A stretch of DNA of 64,000 nt from Flavobacterium gelidicaeli (GTDB lineage Bacteria > Bacteroidota > Bacteroidia > Flavobacteriales > Flavobacteriaceae). The notes beneath the pieces were generated by a model. That model saw only the letters and a program-made list of their open reading frames with translations, ran no database searches and had not been told where the DNA came from. The stretch covers positions 186,001 through 250,000 of the forward strand of contig NZ_JABSNK010000004.1 in NCBI RefSeq assembly GCF_013294005.1. The letters are read 5' to 3'. Shown here piece by piece: positions 43,311 to 51,868 of the stretch. Each line of letters starts with the position of its first letter. The stretch's first letter is position 1. Position numbers and translations under genes: made by a program.

Positions 43311-43826
43311 ATGAAAAAAATTATTTTATCGGCGGTTGCGCTATTTGCTTTTGTATTTGCCAGTGCTCAAGCTACTGAGGGTCAAGTTTCAAAAGGAAAA
43401 TGGCTTGTAGAAGTTAATACTGGTTTTGGTTCTAATGTAGGATCAACAGCATTGTATTTTAATTCATCTGATGGCGTGACTTCGTACAACATTGGTGCCG
43501 AAGGTGGTTATTTTATCAAAGATAACTTAGCTTTAAAGTTAGGTTTGGGTTATGGCGAAGTAGACGGTCAAGGAGACCCTATTGCTTATAAAATTGGTGC
43601 AAAGTACTATCTGAAAAAAATGATCCCAATCGAACTTTCTTATAATGGAGTAGGTTTTGGAGATGCAGATGCAAATCCAACGTATTTAGGTTTACAAGCA
43701 GGTTACGCATGGTTTATAGGTAAAAATGTAAGTATTGAGCCAGGATTACGATATAATAAAGCAATTAATGATCAATATTACGATGATAAATTCCAATTGA
43801 ATGTTGGTTTTGCATTACATTTTTAA
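43311..43826 (+). CDS. Small outer-membrane beta-barrel protein
   Basis: The 171-residue product has a signal peptide ending near FASAQ. Alternating hydrophobic/aromatic strands follow: WLVEVNTGFGSN, then YNIGAEGGYFIKDNLALKLGLGYG, then YLGLQAGYAWFIGKNVSIEPGLRYN. It ends in FALHF, a terminal aromatic typical of barrel insertion signals. It fits the porin-family/OmpX-like eight-stranded barrels common in Flavobacteria. The exact role (adhesion, channel or structural) is unknown. It has its own promoter box and terminator. Confidence 0.82.
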   Translation: MKKIILSAVALFAFVFASAQATEGQVSKGKWLVEVNTGFGSNVGSTALYFNSSDGVTSYNIGAEGGYFIKDNLALKLGLGYGEVDGQGDPIAYKIGAKYYLKKMIPIELSYNGVGFGDADANPTYLGLQAGYAWFIGKNVSIEPGLRYNKAINDQYYDDKFQLNVGFALHF

Positions 43827-43841
43827 TAGTAGAACTATTTA

Positions 43842-43881
43842 AAAAAAAATCGGTTTGAAATTTTTAAACCGATTTTTTTTT
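43842..43881. terminator. Bidirectional terminator between barrel gene and dehydrogenase
   Basis: AAAATCGGTTT and AAACCGATTTT pair, with A-rich left and T-rich right flanks, between convergent genes. Confidence 0.88.
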
Positions 43882-43924
43882 AGATTACTTATAGTGTTTG
43901 ATTTACTGTTGAACTTTTTAAAGC

Positions 43925-44950
43925 TTAAGCTAAAAAAGCCATTTTGTTTTCTAATTCATTATTGCGCAATAGGGTTTCTATATTTCCTAAAGTTGTCAGA
44001 GCAATTTGTGTCAATGCTTCTTTAGTAAAAAAAGCTTGGTGTGCTGTTACAAGAACATTTGGAAAACTCATCAATCGCTGAATTTCATCATCCTGAATAA
44101 TATCATCTGAGAGGTCTTTGAAAAATAGTTTTTCCTCTTGTTCGTAGACATCAATACCTAAATAACCTACTTTTCCTTTTTTTAAGGCTTCGATCACATC
44201 CGAAGTTTGAATTAATCCGCCACGACTGGTATTAATTATCATGATATTTTCTTTCATTAGGGAGAGAGAATTTTCATTAATAAGGTGTTTTGTTTTTTCG
44301 TTCAACGGGCAATGTAATGAAATAATATCAGCTTCTTGAAAGAGGGAGTTGAGGTTGGTGAAGATAACACCGTCTTTTTCCATTTCTGGATCAACAACCA
44401 CATCAAACGCTAAGACCTTGCAGCCAAAACCTTTTGCGATTTTAGCAAATGCTTTTCCAATATTTCCTGTTCCTATTATACCAATGGTTTTACCGTGCAA
44501 ATCAAAACCTAACAATCCGTTTAAAGAAAAATTTTGCTCTCGAACTCTGTTGTAAGCTTTGTGAGTTTTTCTATTTAAAGTCAAAATCATTGCCATAGCA
44601 TGTTCAGCGACGGCCTCAGGAGAATAGGAGGGAACGCGACAAACGTGAATTCCGAGCTTCTTAGCAGCATCTAAATCTACGTTGTTAAATCCGGCACAGC
44701 GTAAAGCAATTATTTGTACTTTTTTATTGGCCAATGATTCAATGACTTGAGCGTTGACAATATCATTTACAAAAACACAAACAACGGTTTCGTCTTGAAT
44801 TAACTCAACAGTTAGCGCATTTAATTGTGATTCAAAAAAATGTAATGAAAACCCAAAATCAGCATTACGATTTTCGAAAAATGTTTTGTCGTACGACTGT
44901 GTAGAAAAGAAAGCAATCTTTGTTTTTTTAGCTAATGTAGAGGGTCGCAT
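43925..44950 (-). CDS. ldhA: D-lactate dehydrogenase-like 2-hydroxyacid dehydrogenase
   Basis: The 341-residue enzyme has the D-isomer-specific dehydrogenase fold: catalytic-domain start KIAFFSTQSYDKTFF, substrate-binding ALRCAGFNNVD, Rossmann GIIGTGNIGKAFA, INTSRGG, and TAHQAFFT with the catalytic His. The AGFNNVD and TAHQAF signatures favour fermentative D-lactate dehydrogenase: pyruvate plus NADH to D-lactate. About nine residues precede the usual start, so a later initiation is possible, but the first ATG is the only obvious one. The gene stands alone on the minus strand. Specificity is inferred from motifs. Confidence 0.88.
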   Translation of the reverse strand: MRPSTLAKKTKIAFFSTQSYDKTFFENRNADFGFSLHFFESQLNALTVELIQDETVVCVFVNDIVNAQVIESLANKKVQIIALRCAGFNNVDLDAAKKLGIHVCRVPSYSPEAVAEHAMAMILTLNRKTHKAYNRVREQNFSLNGLLGFDLHGKTIGIIGTGNIGKAFAKIAKGFGCKVLAFDVVVDPEMEKDGVIFTNLNSLFQEADIISLHCPLNEKTKHLINENSLSLMKENIMIINTSRGGLIQTSDVIEALKKGKVGYLGIDVYEQEEKLFFKDLSDDIIQDDEIQRLMSFPNVLVTAHQAFFTKEALTQIALTTLGNIETLLRNNELENKMAFLA

Positions 44951-45075
44951 AGTCTGTAGTTGAAAATAGGTTGCGTAAATTTACACAATTCAGCATTAGG
45001 CTAGAATTATATTTTAAAAACGACTTTAGTGATAAAAAAAAAATGACTTGAGATTATCGAGTTATTTTTAATGTT

Positions 45076-46875
45076 TTATGCTAATAGCGGAATAGCAATG
45101 CTTAGTAATTCGTTTTTATAACGATCAAGCAATGTTTGTTCGCTATGGTTTTCTGTTTTAAACGAAGGATTTGCAAGAAATAAATTCTTGTAATAATCAA
45201 TTCCTTCTAATAAATTGTTGCTAAATAAATTCCATTTTTTTATTTGGGCAGCTGTCACTTCAGTCGAAATTGTGTCGATTTCGTTTTTTAAATAATCAAC
45301 ATACATTTTTAATTCTTTGACAAACATATTGGGACGATCAGTTATTGTAAGTACAGTATCGTTTCCATAGATATGCTGTACCATTTTAGACAAGGAAACT
45401 TCTTGGTCAAAGTAAGCCATGTTAGGTCCAGGGCAAACAACTACACCTTGGGCTTGCCCTTTTATTTGCATATCGTTTTCAAGATAAGATGCATTGGCTA
45501 GGCCAACACAAAGACAAGATTTATCCGTTATTTTATTCTTGGCATTGTCATACATAACGGCAGTCAAAGTTTCCTTATTGGCTTCTAACTCTTGTAATTT
45601 TACATCTTGGTATTTTTTAGAAGCGGTGCAAATTCCTTCGGGACCAAATTCTTTACTCAAGGCTAAAAACTTTTTAGGACAAGAACTTCCTGCTTTGTTA
45701 TCTTGAATTCTTTTTTGTTTTAGAGCTTCGTTAGTTGTTCCTCTTAATGTATTAAACGGAATCCCTAATGGAGAAATCGGACTTAAATACAAATCTTCTT
45801 CTTTGGCTTTCGCCAATAATTCTCGTGTTGATTTATCTACAGAGGTCGCTTCAGGAACTAATAAAAATGGTGATCCCCAACCTACTGAATCTACTTGATA
45901 ATGAGCTAATAAAAAATCATGTTCTTCCGCAGTTCCTACTCCGCCCTGCACAGTGATTTTAAGGTCTAATGGTTTTTCGGGTATGTGTTTTCCTTTTATT
46001 GTTAATGCTTTTACCATTAACTCATGTGCTGATTGAATTAATTGTGCTTTCTTTTCTTTAAATTCTTCTAAAATAGGTCCTAATAAATAACCATCAGTAG
46101 CAAATGCATGCCCGCCACAATTAAGTCCTGATTCTACACGATACTCTGATACCCAAAGTCCTTTTTTAGCCAAGAAATTTCCTTGTATCATTGCTGAACG
46201 AAAATCACTTACTTTCAAAATAATCTTTTTATTAAGTTGGTTGTTTTCGTTAGGAAAAAAGGCTTCAAAATTTTCAAAATAGCTATACAATCTTGGATTC
46301 ATCCCAGCAGAAAGTACCACAGACGAACTCAAAGTACTATTAGCAAAACCGCGTAATGAAGCATGCGCATCATTAAACTCAGTTGCTAATTGCTCGTCTT
46401 TAATGAAATTATCTTTATCGATTTTAGTCATGATATTTACATCAATCTCACCTGCGCTTAGGTTGTTTTCAAGGTAGTTCATAATCGTTTCCTTTCCTTC
46501 TTCCATCAGGTTTTGCAAACCTTGTTTGATATCGGATTTGTTAGGCAACATGGCTATGTAGCTTTCTAATGTTTGTTTGCTTTCGCTTAATTCTTTTTTG
46601 AAATTTTCAAATTTGTCTTTTACAATTTTGTCGACTAAATTCAAGTAAGAAGTTACTCGTTGTGCGCGATAGTCGTGCATCTTCTGAGTGATTTCTTGGT
46701 ACGGAAGATTAAATTTGGTACTATAAAAAGCACTCATTTTTTCAATAAGATCATCATCAATAATCGAAATCACTGATGAGATTCCATATTTAGCAACTCT
46801 AATAGGACTATCAATAGTGTACGCTAGTCCCATCACAGGAATATGGAAGGTATGCATTGGTTTAGAAATTGTCAT
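45076..46875 (-). CDS. Conserved Bacteroidota protein, possible FMN/Fe-S barrel
   Basis: The 599-residue cytoplasmic protein belongs to a family I recall as conserved in Bacteroidota with no known function. It starts IPVMGLAYTIDSPIRVAKYGISSVISIID, which resembles the barrel start of flavin enzymes such as nitronate monooxygenase and the FMN domain of glutamate synthase. SGLNCGGHAFATDG (about 249-262) and ITVQGGVGTAEEHDFLL (about 307-323) resemble flavin phosphate-binding loops. Six cysteines lie in the second half and at 253 (253, 399, 416, 454, 456, 481), several in CP or CxC contexts, so a metal or Fe-S site is possible. A helical insertion occupies about 50-180. The gene is alone on the minus strand. 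Function is inference only. Confidence 0.6.
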   Translation of the reverse strand: MTISKPMHTFHIPVMGLAYTIDSPIRVAKYGISSVISIIDDDLIEKMSAFYSTKFNLPYQEITQKMHDYRAQRVTSYLNLVDKIVKDKFENFKKELSESKQTLESYIAMLPNKSDIKQGLQNLMEEGKETIMNYLENNLSAGEIDVNIMTKIDKDNFIKDEQLATEFNDAHASLRGFANSTLSSSVVLSAGMNPRLYSYFENFEAFFPNENNQLNKKIILKVSDFRSAMIQGNFLAKKGLWVSEYRVESGLNCGGHAFATDGYLLGPILEEFKEKKAQLIQSAHELMVKALTIKGKHIPEKPLDLKITVQGGVGTAEEHDFLLAHYQVDSVGWGSPFLLVPEATSVDKSTRELLAKAKEEDLYLSPISPLGIPFNTLRGTTNEALKQKRIQDNKAGSSCPKKFLALSKEFGPEGICTASKKYQDVKLQELEANKETLTAVMYDNAKNKITDKSCLCVGLANASYLENDMQIKGQAQGVVVCPGPNMAYFDQEVSLSKMVQHIYGNDTVLTITDRPNMFVKELKMYVDYLKNEIDTISTEVTAAQIKKWNLFSNNLLEGIDYYKNLFLANPSFKTENHSEQTLLDRYKNELLSIAIPLLA

Positions 46876-47046
46876 GGATGTGTTTTTAAATAATAATCCA
46901 CAAATATTACAATTCTAACGCATTAAAAAGCTGATATTTATCATTTGCCCTTTTTTGTGTTATTTATAAGTTCATTAAAAGCGTTTTATAATGAAAGCTC
47001 TATTGTTTTTGGAACTTGATTTTCGAAATAAAATAAACAAAAAAAA

Positions 47047-47079
47047 ACACCTCAAAAAACGCTTGTTCTTTGAGGTGTT
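47047..47079 (-). terminator. Terminator after the RluF-type gene
   Basis: AACACCTCAAA and TTTGAGGTGTT pair across a loop of about 11 bases, 26 bases past the minus-strand stop; T residues follow on that strand. Confidence 0.8.
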
Positions 47080-47104
47080 GTTTATTAATTAAGACAAAAT
47101 TTGT

Positions 47105-47917
47105 TTAATATTCATTCCGATTTTTAAATCTAGGATCGTCTCTTTTTATGAATTCGGTTCTTCTTTTAGGAACTTCTGCTTTTGGTAAGCTAGCTTCTTC
47201 CGTTTTACTCGAAGGTTCGATAAGTTCGTTTAATTCTTTTATTTCGGCATCTGTTAGATCACGGTAGCGGCCTACAGGGATATCTAGCGAGATATTGATG
47301 ATTCTGATTCGTTTTAAGGCAGTAACATCATATCCTAAATACTCTGTCATTCTACGAATTTGACGGTTTAGACCTTGTGTAAGAATAATTTTAAAAATGT
47401 ATTTGCTTATTTGTTCTACTTTACATTTTCGGGTTACCGTATCTAAAATAGGAATTCCGTTCCCCATTCGTTCTATAAAACGATCCGTTATGGGTTTGTT
47501 TACGGTTACTGTATATTCTTTTTCATGGTTGTTTCTGGCACGAAGTATCTTGTTTACAATGTCGCCGTCATTAGTCATGAATATTAGCCCTTCACTGGCT
47601 TTGTCTAATCGGCCAATAGGAAAAATACGTTTAGGATAATTGATGTAGTCTACAATATTATTACGTACGTCTAAATTAGTAGTGCACTCGATTCCTACCG
47701 GTTTATAAAAGGCTAGATAAACTGGCTTTTCGTTTCTCTCTCTAATCAATTTACCGTCAATACGTACTTCGTCATTTTGAGAAACCTTTGTTCCTAGTTC
47801 AGGTACTACACCATTGATAGTAACTCTACCTTCTTCAATGATTTTATCTGCTTCACGGCGAGAACAAAATCCTGTTTCTCCAATGAATTTATTAAGACGT
47901 TTTAGATTTTCTTCCAT
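47105..47917 (-). CDS. rluF: 23S rRNA pseudouridine synthase, RluF family
   Basis: The 270-residue protein has an N-terminal S4 RNA-binding domain (about 6-65, LNKFIGETGFCSRREADKII). The RsuA/RluF catalytic core follows with FPIGRLDKASEGL (catalytic Asp) and LTQGLNRQIRRMTEYLGYDV. The arrangement NRQIRRM with YLGYDVTALKRIRI matches RluF, which modifies U2604/U2605 of 23S rRNA, rather than RluB. A basic Lys/Arg tail follows. A -7 box (TACTTTTG, 47932-47939 on the minus strand) precedes it closely. Confidence 0.9.
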   Translation of the reverse strand: MEENLKRLNKFIGETGFCSRREADKIIEEGRVTINGVVPELGTKVSQNDEVRIDGKLIRERNEKPVYLAFYKPVGIECTTNLDVRNNIVDYINYPKRIFPIGRLDKASEGLIFMTNDGDIVNKILRARNNHEKEYTVTVNKPITDRFIERMGNGIPILDTVTRKCKVEQISKYIFKIILTQGLNRQIRRMTEYLGYDVTALKRIRIINISLDIPVGRYRDLTDAEIKELNELIEPSSKTEEASLPKAEVPKRRTEFIKRDDPRFKNRNEY

Positions 47918-47931
47918 AGTGCAAAAGTAAT

Positions 47932-47939
47932 ACTAAATT
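47932..47939 (-). promoter_or_regulatory. Putative -7 box of the RluF-type gene
   Basis: On the minus strand this reads TACTTTTG, matching TAnnTTTG, 14 bases before the start codon. No -33 element is clear. Confidence 0.45.
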
Positions 47940-48000
47940 GTTTAATGGTTGAGTTGCTGGTTTGTTTATTTATCTCTTTCTATAAAAGAGCTTTAAAATA

Positions 48001-48849
48001 CTAGTTTGTATCAAATAAAAAGCTAGCAATTTTTTTATAAAGGATATCATCGTGTAAACTATGTCCCAAGCCTTTTGTTGTTACAAAAACAGCATTCTTC
48101 CAGGTTTTGGCAATTTTTTCGGCTTCATTAAATAAAACGATAGTGTCATTAGTATCATGAGCAATAAGTCCTTTAGTATGTATTTTAGAAGCAAAATATT
48201 TTCCCGAAAAATTATCTAGTTTTAGTTTAAAATTATCGAGATAATGTTTTTCTAAACCGCTATAAATTGTGGTGTTTAAGCTCAACATATTGGTATAGTT
48301 TGTTAGGATTACTTTAAAATCACTTGGTGAACCTAAAATAACCATTTTTTCAATATTCTGATTTTGATATTCCGCTTGATAATAAAGGCATGTTTTTGCA
48401 CCTAATGAATGTCCTACTAAGTATTGAGGTTGGTGTTTTTGAGCCAAAACATCTATAAAAGATGCATACTGCGGAATGTTAAACTCTTTTCCGCTAGAGA
48501 GTCCGTGAGCTGGACCATCAAGCGCTATAATAGTGCTTCCGGATTGTTTTAAGTAAGGAAGTATGTTTTCCCAGCGTGACGCGTTACTTTCCCATCCGTG
48601 AACTAATAAGATGGTAGTATCGTTACCTTTCCAAGTATAGGTTTGAAAATGTTCTTTATTGTGAAAATGAGTTTCAGTAACTGCTTCTCGCAAAATTTCA
48701 GGAAGGTTGTTCTTATCGAGTCTTCCATCACGAGGTTCGCTAAATAAAGAGTAGGCGAGCTGTATTGCTTTGTCAGGATATACTAAACTGAGGATGTTAA
48801 TGTATAATCCGATAGACTTGGTGAAAATAAATTTAAAGGTTTTTTTCAT
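48001..48849 (-). CDS. Alpha/beta-fold hydrolase
   Basis: The 282-residue protein has the alpha/beta hydrolase pattern. LLVHGWESNASRWENILPYL gives the oxyanion region and IALDGPAHGLSSG follows. The nucleophile elbow is VGHSLGAKT (catalytic Ser). VLFNEAEKIA is near the acid, and TTKGLGHSLHDD carries the catalytic His. A short hydrophobic N-terminal stretch (ILSLVYPDKAIQLAYSLF) may associate with the membrane. The substrate is unknown; the family includes esterases, lipases and thioesterases. It follows the coiled-coil gene after a terminator, so it is probably transcribed separately. Confidence 0.85.
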   Translation of the reverse strand: MKKTFKFIFTKSIGLYINILSLVYPDKAIQLAYSLFSEPRDGRLDKNNLPEILREAVTETHFHNKEHFQTYTWKGNDTTILLVHGWESNASRWENILPYLKQSGSTIIALDGPAHGLSSGKEFNIPQYASFIDVLAQKHQPQYLVGHSLGAKTCLYYQAEYQNQNIEKMVILGSPSDFKVILTNYTNMLSLNTTIYSGLEKHYLDNFKLKLDNFSGKYFASKIHTKGLIAHDTNDTIVLFNEAEKIAKTWKNAVFVTTKGLGHSLHDDILYKKIASFLFDTN

Positions 48850-48856
48850 AATAAAA

Positions 48857-48880
48857 AAGTCCCGATGTGTATCGGGACTT
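48857..48880 (-). terminator. Terminator after the coiled-coil gene
   Basis: AAGTCCCGAT and ATCGGGACTT form a perfect stem with a four-base loop. It lies just past the coiled-coil gene stop at 48889 on the minus strand. Confidence 0.88.
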
Positions 48881-48888
48881 AAATATAA

Positions 48889-49668
48889 TTAAAATTTAGA
48901 AAATAACTTTTCCATTTTTTCTTTTTCTTCATCGGCTAGTCCGCTGTCAACTAAAATTCTTCCTGAATGCTCATCAGTGATGATTTTCTTTCTAGAAGCA
49001 ATTTCAACTTGAGTTTGTGGCGGAATCGTAAAGAATGATCCTGCAGAAGCGCCTCTTTCAATAGATACAACTGCTAATCCGTTACGAACACTAGTTCTAA
49101 TTCTTGTGTATGCTGCAAGAAGTCTATCTTCAATTGAGTTTTGAAACTCAAGAGATTTTTCAGTCAAATAAGCTTCTTCTTTCGCTGTTTCAGCCATAAT
49201 AGCTTCAAGCTCAGATTTTTTGTGCTTTAAGTGATTCGATTTTGTTTCTAATCTGTCTTTAGACTGAGAGATAACTTCTTTTTTGTGTTCAATAGAAGCT
49301 TTCATTTCTTTAATTTGCTTTTCAGCTAATTGAATTTCAAGTTCTTGGAATTCAACTTCTTTAGTTAAAGAGTTAAATTCTCTATTATTACGAACACTTT
49401 CTTGTTGTTTTGTGTATTTTTTGATCGCCTCTTTGTGCTCATCAATTGCATTCTTTTTTGATTTGATTAGGTCTTCAACTACTTCTAGTTCCCCTTTCAA
49501 TTTCTCAGAACGTGTGCTCAAACCAGCAACTTCATCTTCTAAATCTTCCACTTCAAGAGGAAGTTCACCTCTTACATTTCTAATTTCGTCAATTCTAGAG
49601 TCAATCAATTGTAAATCGTATATTGCTCTTAACTTGTCCTCAACACTTAATTCTTTCGTATTCGCCAT
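48889..49668 (-). CDS. C4-type zinc-ribbon family coiled-coil protein without its cysteines
   Basis: The 259-residue protein is almost wholly coiled coil (about residues 10-185; heptads of Leu, Ile, Glu and Lys). After that comes VVSIERGASAGSFFTIPPQTQVEIASRKKI and HSGRILVD. In the zf-RING_7 (CT398-like) family this end is a zinc ribbon, CxxC...IPPQ...C..CgRiLy. Here the context FTIPPQ and GRILVD is kept, but all four cysteine positions are replaced and the protein contains no cysteine. It sits 3 bases upstream of the NIF3 gene stop on the same strand; the same neighbour pairing is common in Bacteroidota. Function is unknown, possibly in nucleic-acid or secretion-related assemblies. Confidence 0.82.
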   Translation of the reverse strand: MANTKELSVEDKLRAIYDLQLIDSRIDEIRNVRGELPLEVEDLEDEVAGLSTRSEKLKGELEVVEDLIKSKKNAIDEHKEAIKKYTKQQESVRNNREFNSLTKEVEFQELEIQLAEKQIKEMKASIEHKKEVISQSKDRLETKSNHLKHKKSELEAIMAETAKEEAYLTEKSLEFQNSIEDRLLAAYTRIRTSVRNGLAVVSIERGASAGSFFTIPPQTQVEIASRKKIITDEHSGRILVDSGLADEEKEKMEKLFSKF

Positions 49669-49671
49669 ATT

Positions 49672-50766
49672 CTATAAGTACTTAACTGGATTTGTATTTT
49701 CTTCAGATAAAATTATTGCAAAATTAAGGATTTTTTTCCGAAGATAATCAACAATATAATTTTTTGTATACCGTTCGCTCTCAAAATGTCCAATATCTGC
49801 TAAAAGTAGGCTATTTTCGGCTTCATAAAACTGATGATATTTTAAATCTGCAGTCAAGAAAGCGTCGGCACCAGCCATAATTGCGTTTTTTATGGCATAA
49901 CTTCCTGATCCACCTAAAACAGCAACTTTTTTTATTTTTTTATTGGTAAAAGCCGAATGTCGTATTCCATCTGCGATCATTTTACCTTTTACAAGCATTA
50001 AAAAGTCTTTTTCATCCATCGGTTCTTCAAATTCTCCAATCATTCCAAGACCAATATTCTGATGATTATTCTCTAATTCATAAATTTCGTATGCTACTTC
50101 CTCATAGATATGATTGTTAAATAAGGCTTTTAAAATTTTCGATTCTAAATATTTTTCAAAAGTAACTTCGATTTTAATTTCTTCTGCTTGAACAAATTCA
50201 AAACGTTCTCCTATTACGGGATTACTATTCTGTGTTCCTTTATAGGTTCCTATTCCGTTAGTGTTGAAACTACAGTTTTCATAATTACCTATTTTTCCAG
50301 CTCCAGCTTCAAAAAGGGCTTCTCGAAGTTTTTCTGCATTATCTAAAGTAGTAAAAGCGGTTAGCTTTCGAATAAAATTTTGCTTCGGAATCAGTATTTT
50401 AGTATTTGTTAGTCCCAAAGCGCTGCAAAATATTTTATTGACACCTTCTTGATGGTTGTCTAGCGCAGTATGGACGGCGTAAATAGCAATGTCATTTTTT
50501 ATAGCCTTAATTATCGCACGTTCTACATAGTTTTTTCCAGTAATTTTTTTTAGACCTGAAAACAAAATAGGGTGAAAGCAAACTACTAAATTACATTGTT
50601 TTGCAATTGCTTCATCAATGACGCTTTCGAGTGCATCGTGACATACTAAAATTCCAGTTGCTTGTGTGTTTTGATCTCCAACTAATAATCCTACATTATC
50701 AAAATCTTCTGCATAGGCGAGAGGTGCCATTTCATCAAGTACAATAAGGATGTCTTTTATTTTCAT
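49672..50766 (-). CDS. NIF3-like dinuclear-metal protein (YbgI/NIF3 family)
   Basis: The 364-residue protein has the NIF3 fold with metal-binding motifs: CFHPILFSGLKK (about 63-74), VHTALDNH (about 97-104) and, at the C-terminus, TADLKYHQFYEA and DIGHFESE. A PII-like insert of about 110 residues (about 130-235) lies in the middle, as in the longer NIF3 homologues. The family binds two divalent metals and is described as a GTP cyclohydrolase 1 type 2-like or a hydrolase of unknown substrate. It is co-transcribed with the coiled-coil gene, 3 bases apart, and diverges from lpxK. Confidence 0.92.
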   Translation of the reverse strand: MKIKDILIVLDEMAPLAYAEDFDNVGLLVGDQNTQATGILVCHDALESVIDEAIAKQCNLVVCFHPILFSGLKKITGKNYVERAIIKAIKNDIAIYAVHTALDNHQEGVNKIFCSALGLTNTKILIPKQNFIRKLTAFTTLDNAEKLREALFEAGAGKIGNYENCSFNTNGIGTYKGTQNSNPVIGERFEFVQAEEIKIEVTFEKYLESKILKALFNNHIYEEVAYEIYELENNHQNIGLGMIGEFEEPMDEKDFLMLVKGKMIADGIRHSAFTNKKIKKVAVLGGSGSYAIKNAIMAGADAFLTADLKYHQFYEAENSLLLADIGHFESERYTKNYIVDYLRKKILNFAIILSEENTNPVKYL

Positions 50767-50842
50767 TTTTTCATTTTTTTTGAAGTAAACAAATTAACGA
50801 ATAAACAAATCAACTTTAAAATAAAAAATATACTTTCGTATT

Positions 50843-51868
50843 ATGAATGTACTTCGAAAAATACTTTTCCCCTTTGCAATCCTTTACGGACTTATTACAA
50901 GTATTCGCAATTTTTTATTCGATAAAGGAGTCTTGAAGTCGGTTAGTTTTGATTTGCCAGTCATTGCTGTTGGTAATTTAAGTGTAGGAGGAACTGGAAA
51001 AACGCCTCAGATTGAATATTTAATTAGATTACTTCAAGACGAATACCGCGTGGCTACATTAAGTCGTGGTTATAAAAGAGAATCAGCGGGTTTTATTCTT
51101 GCTGATGCAAATTCAAATGCTAAAATTATTGGCGATGAGCCTTTTCAATATTATCAAAAATTTAAAAAAATCCAAGTTGCTGTTGATGCAAGTAGGGTAA
51201 ATGGTATTGAACAATTGCTTTCGGAAAAGCTTCCCCCTCAAGTTGTTTTACTTGATGATGCCTATCAACACCGCAAAGTAAAAGCGGGTTTTTATGTTTT
51301 ACTGACATCTTATGGTGATTTATATGCGGATGATTTTATGCTCCCTACTGGAAATTTAAGAGAGTATAAAAGTGGTTCCAAAAGAGCAGATGTTGTTGTA
51401 GTGACTAAATGTCCTACAGCGGTTTCAGAGAATGAACGGCAGTTGATTGACGCTAAGCTTAAATTAAAAACAAACCAACAATTGTTTTTTACTACTATTG
51501 CTTACGATGAATGTATTTACTCTTCAAAGGAGCAAATTAATGTGGCTGATTTAGTTGGGCGAGATAAATTACTTTTGGCAGGAATTGCAAAACCTGAGTC
51601 TTTTTTTGCATATTTGCAGGCTGCAAATGATGTAACGATGGTTTATCCAGATCACCATCAATTTACAGCAAACGATATTTTAGAGATAAAAAATAAATCA
51701 AAAAACAAAATCATTATTACTACCGAAAAGGACTTTGTGCGATTAAAGGGATGCGGTCTTGAGGATCAACTTTATTATTTGCCTATAAAAAGTGCCTTCC
51801 TTAGTAGTGAAGATTTGTTTAGAAAAAAAATCATGAATTATGTGGGAACAAGTACAAGAAACCGTTAA
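50843..51868 (+). CDS. lpxK: Tetraacyldisaccharide 4'-kinase LpxK
   Basis: The 341-residue protein has an N-terminal membrane-associated helix (about 1-25) and the P-loop VGNLSVGGTGKTPQ, then TLSRGYKR, then GDEPFQYYQKF, and DDAYQHRKV with the catalytic Asp and His region. LpxK phosphorylates the 4' position of the lipid A disaccharide at the inner membrane in the Raetz pathway. A near-consensus -7 box (TACTTTCG) lies a few bases upstream. Its 3' end overlaps the purine nucleoside phosphorylase gene by 29 bases, so the two are translationally coupled. Confidence 0.95.
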   Translation: MNVLRKILFPFAILYGLITSIRNFLFDKGVLKSVSFDLPVIAVGNLSVGGTGKTPQIEYLIRLLQDEYRVATLSRGYKRESAGFILADANSNAKIIGDEPFQYYQKFKKIQVAVDASRVNGIEQLLSEKLPPQVVLLDDAYQHRKVKAGFYVLLTSYGDLYADDFMLPTGNLREYKSGSKRADVVVVTKCPTAVSENERQLIDAKLKLKTNQQLFFTTIAYDECIYSSKEQINVADLVGRDKLLLAGIAKPESFFAYLQAANDVTMVYPDHHQFTANDILEIKNKSKNKIIITTEKDFVRLKGCGLEDQLYYLPIKSAFLSSEDLFRKKIMNYVGTSTRNR

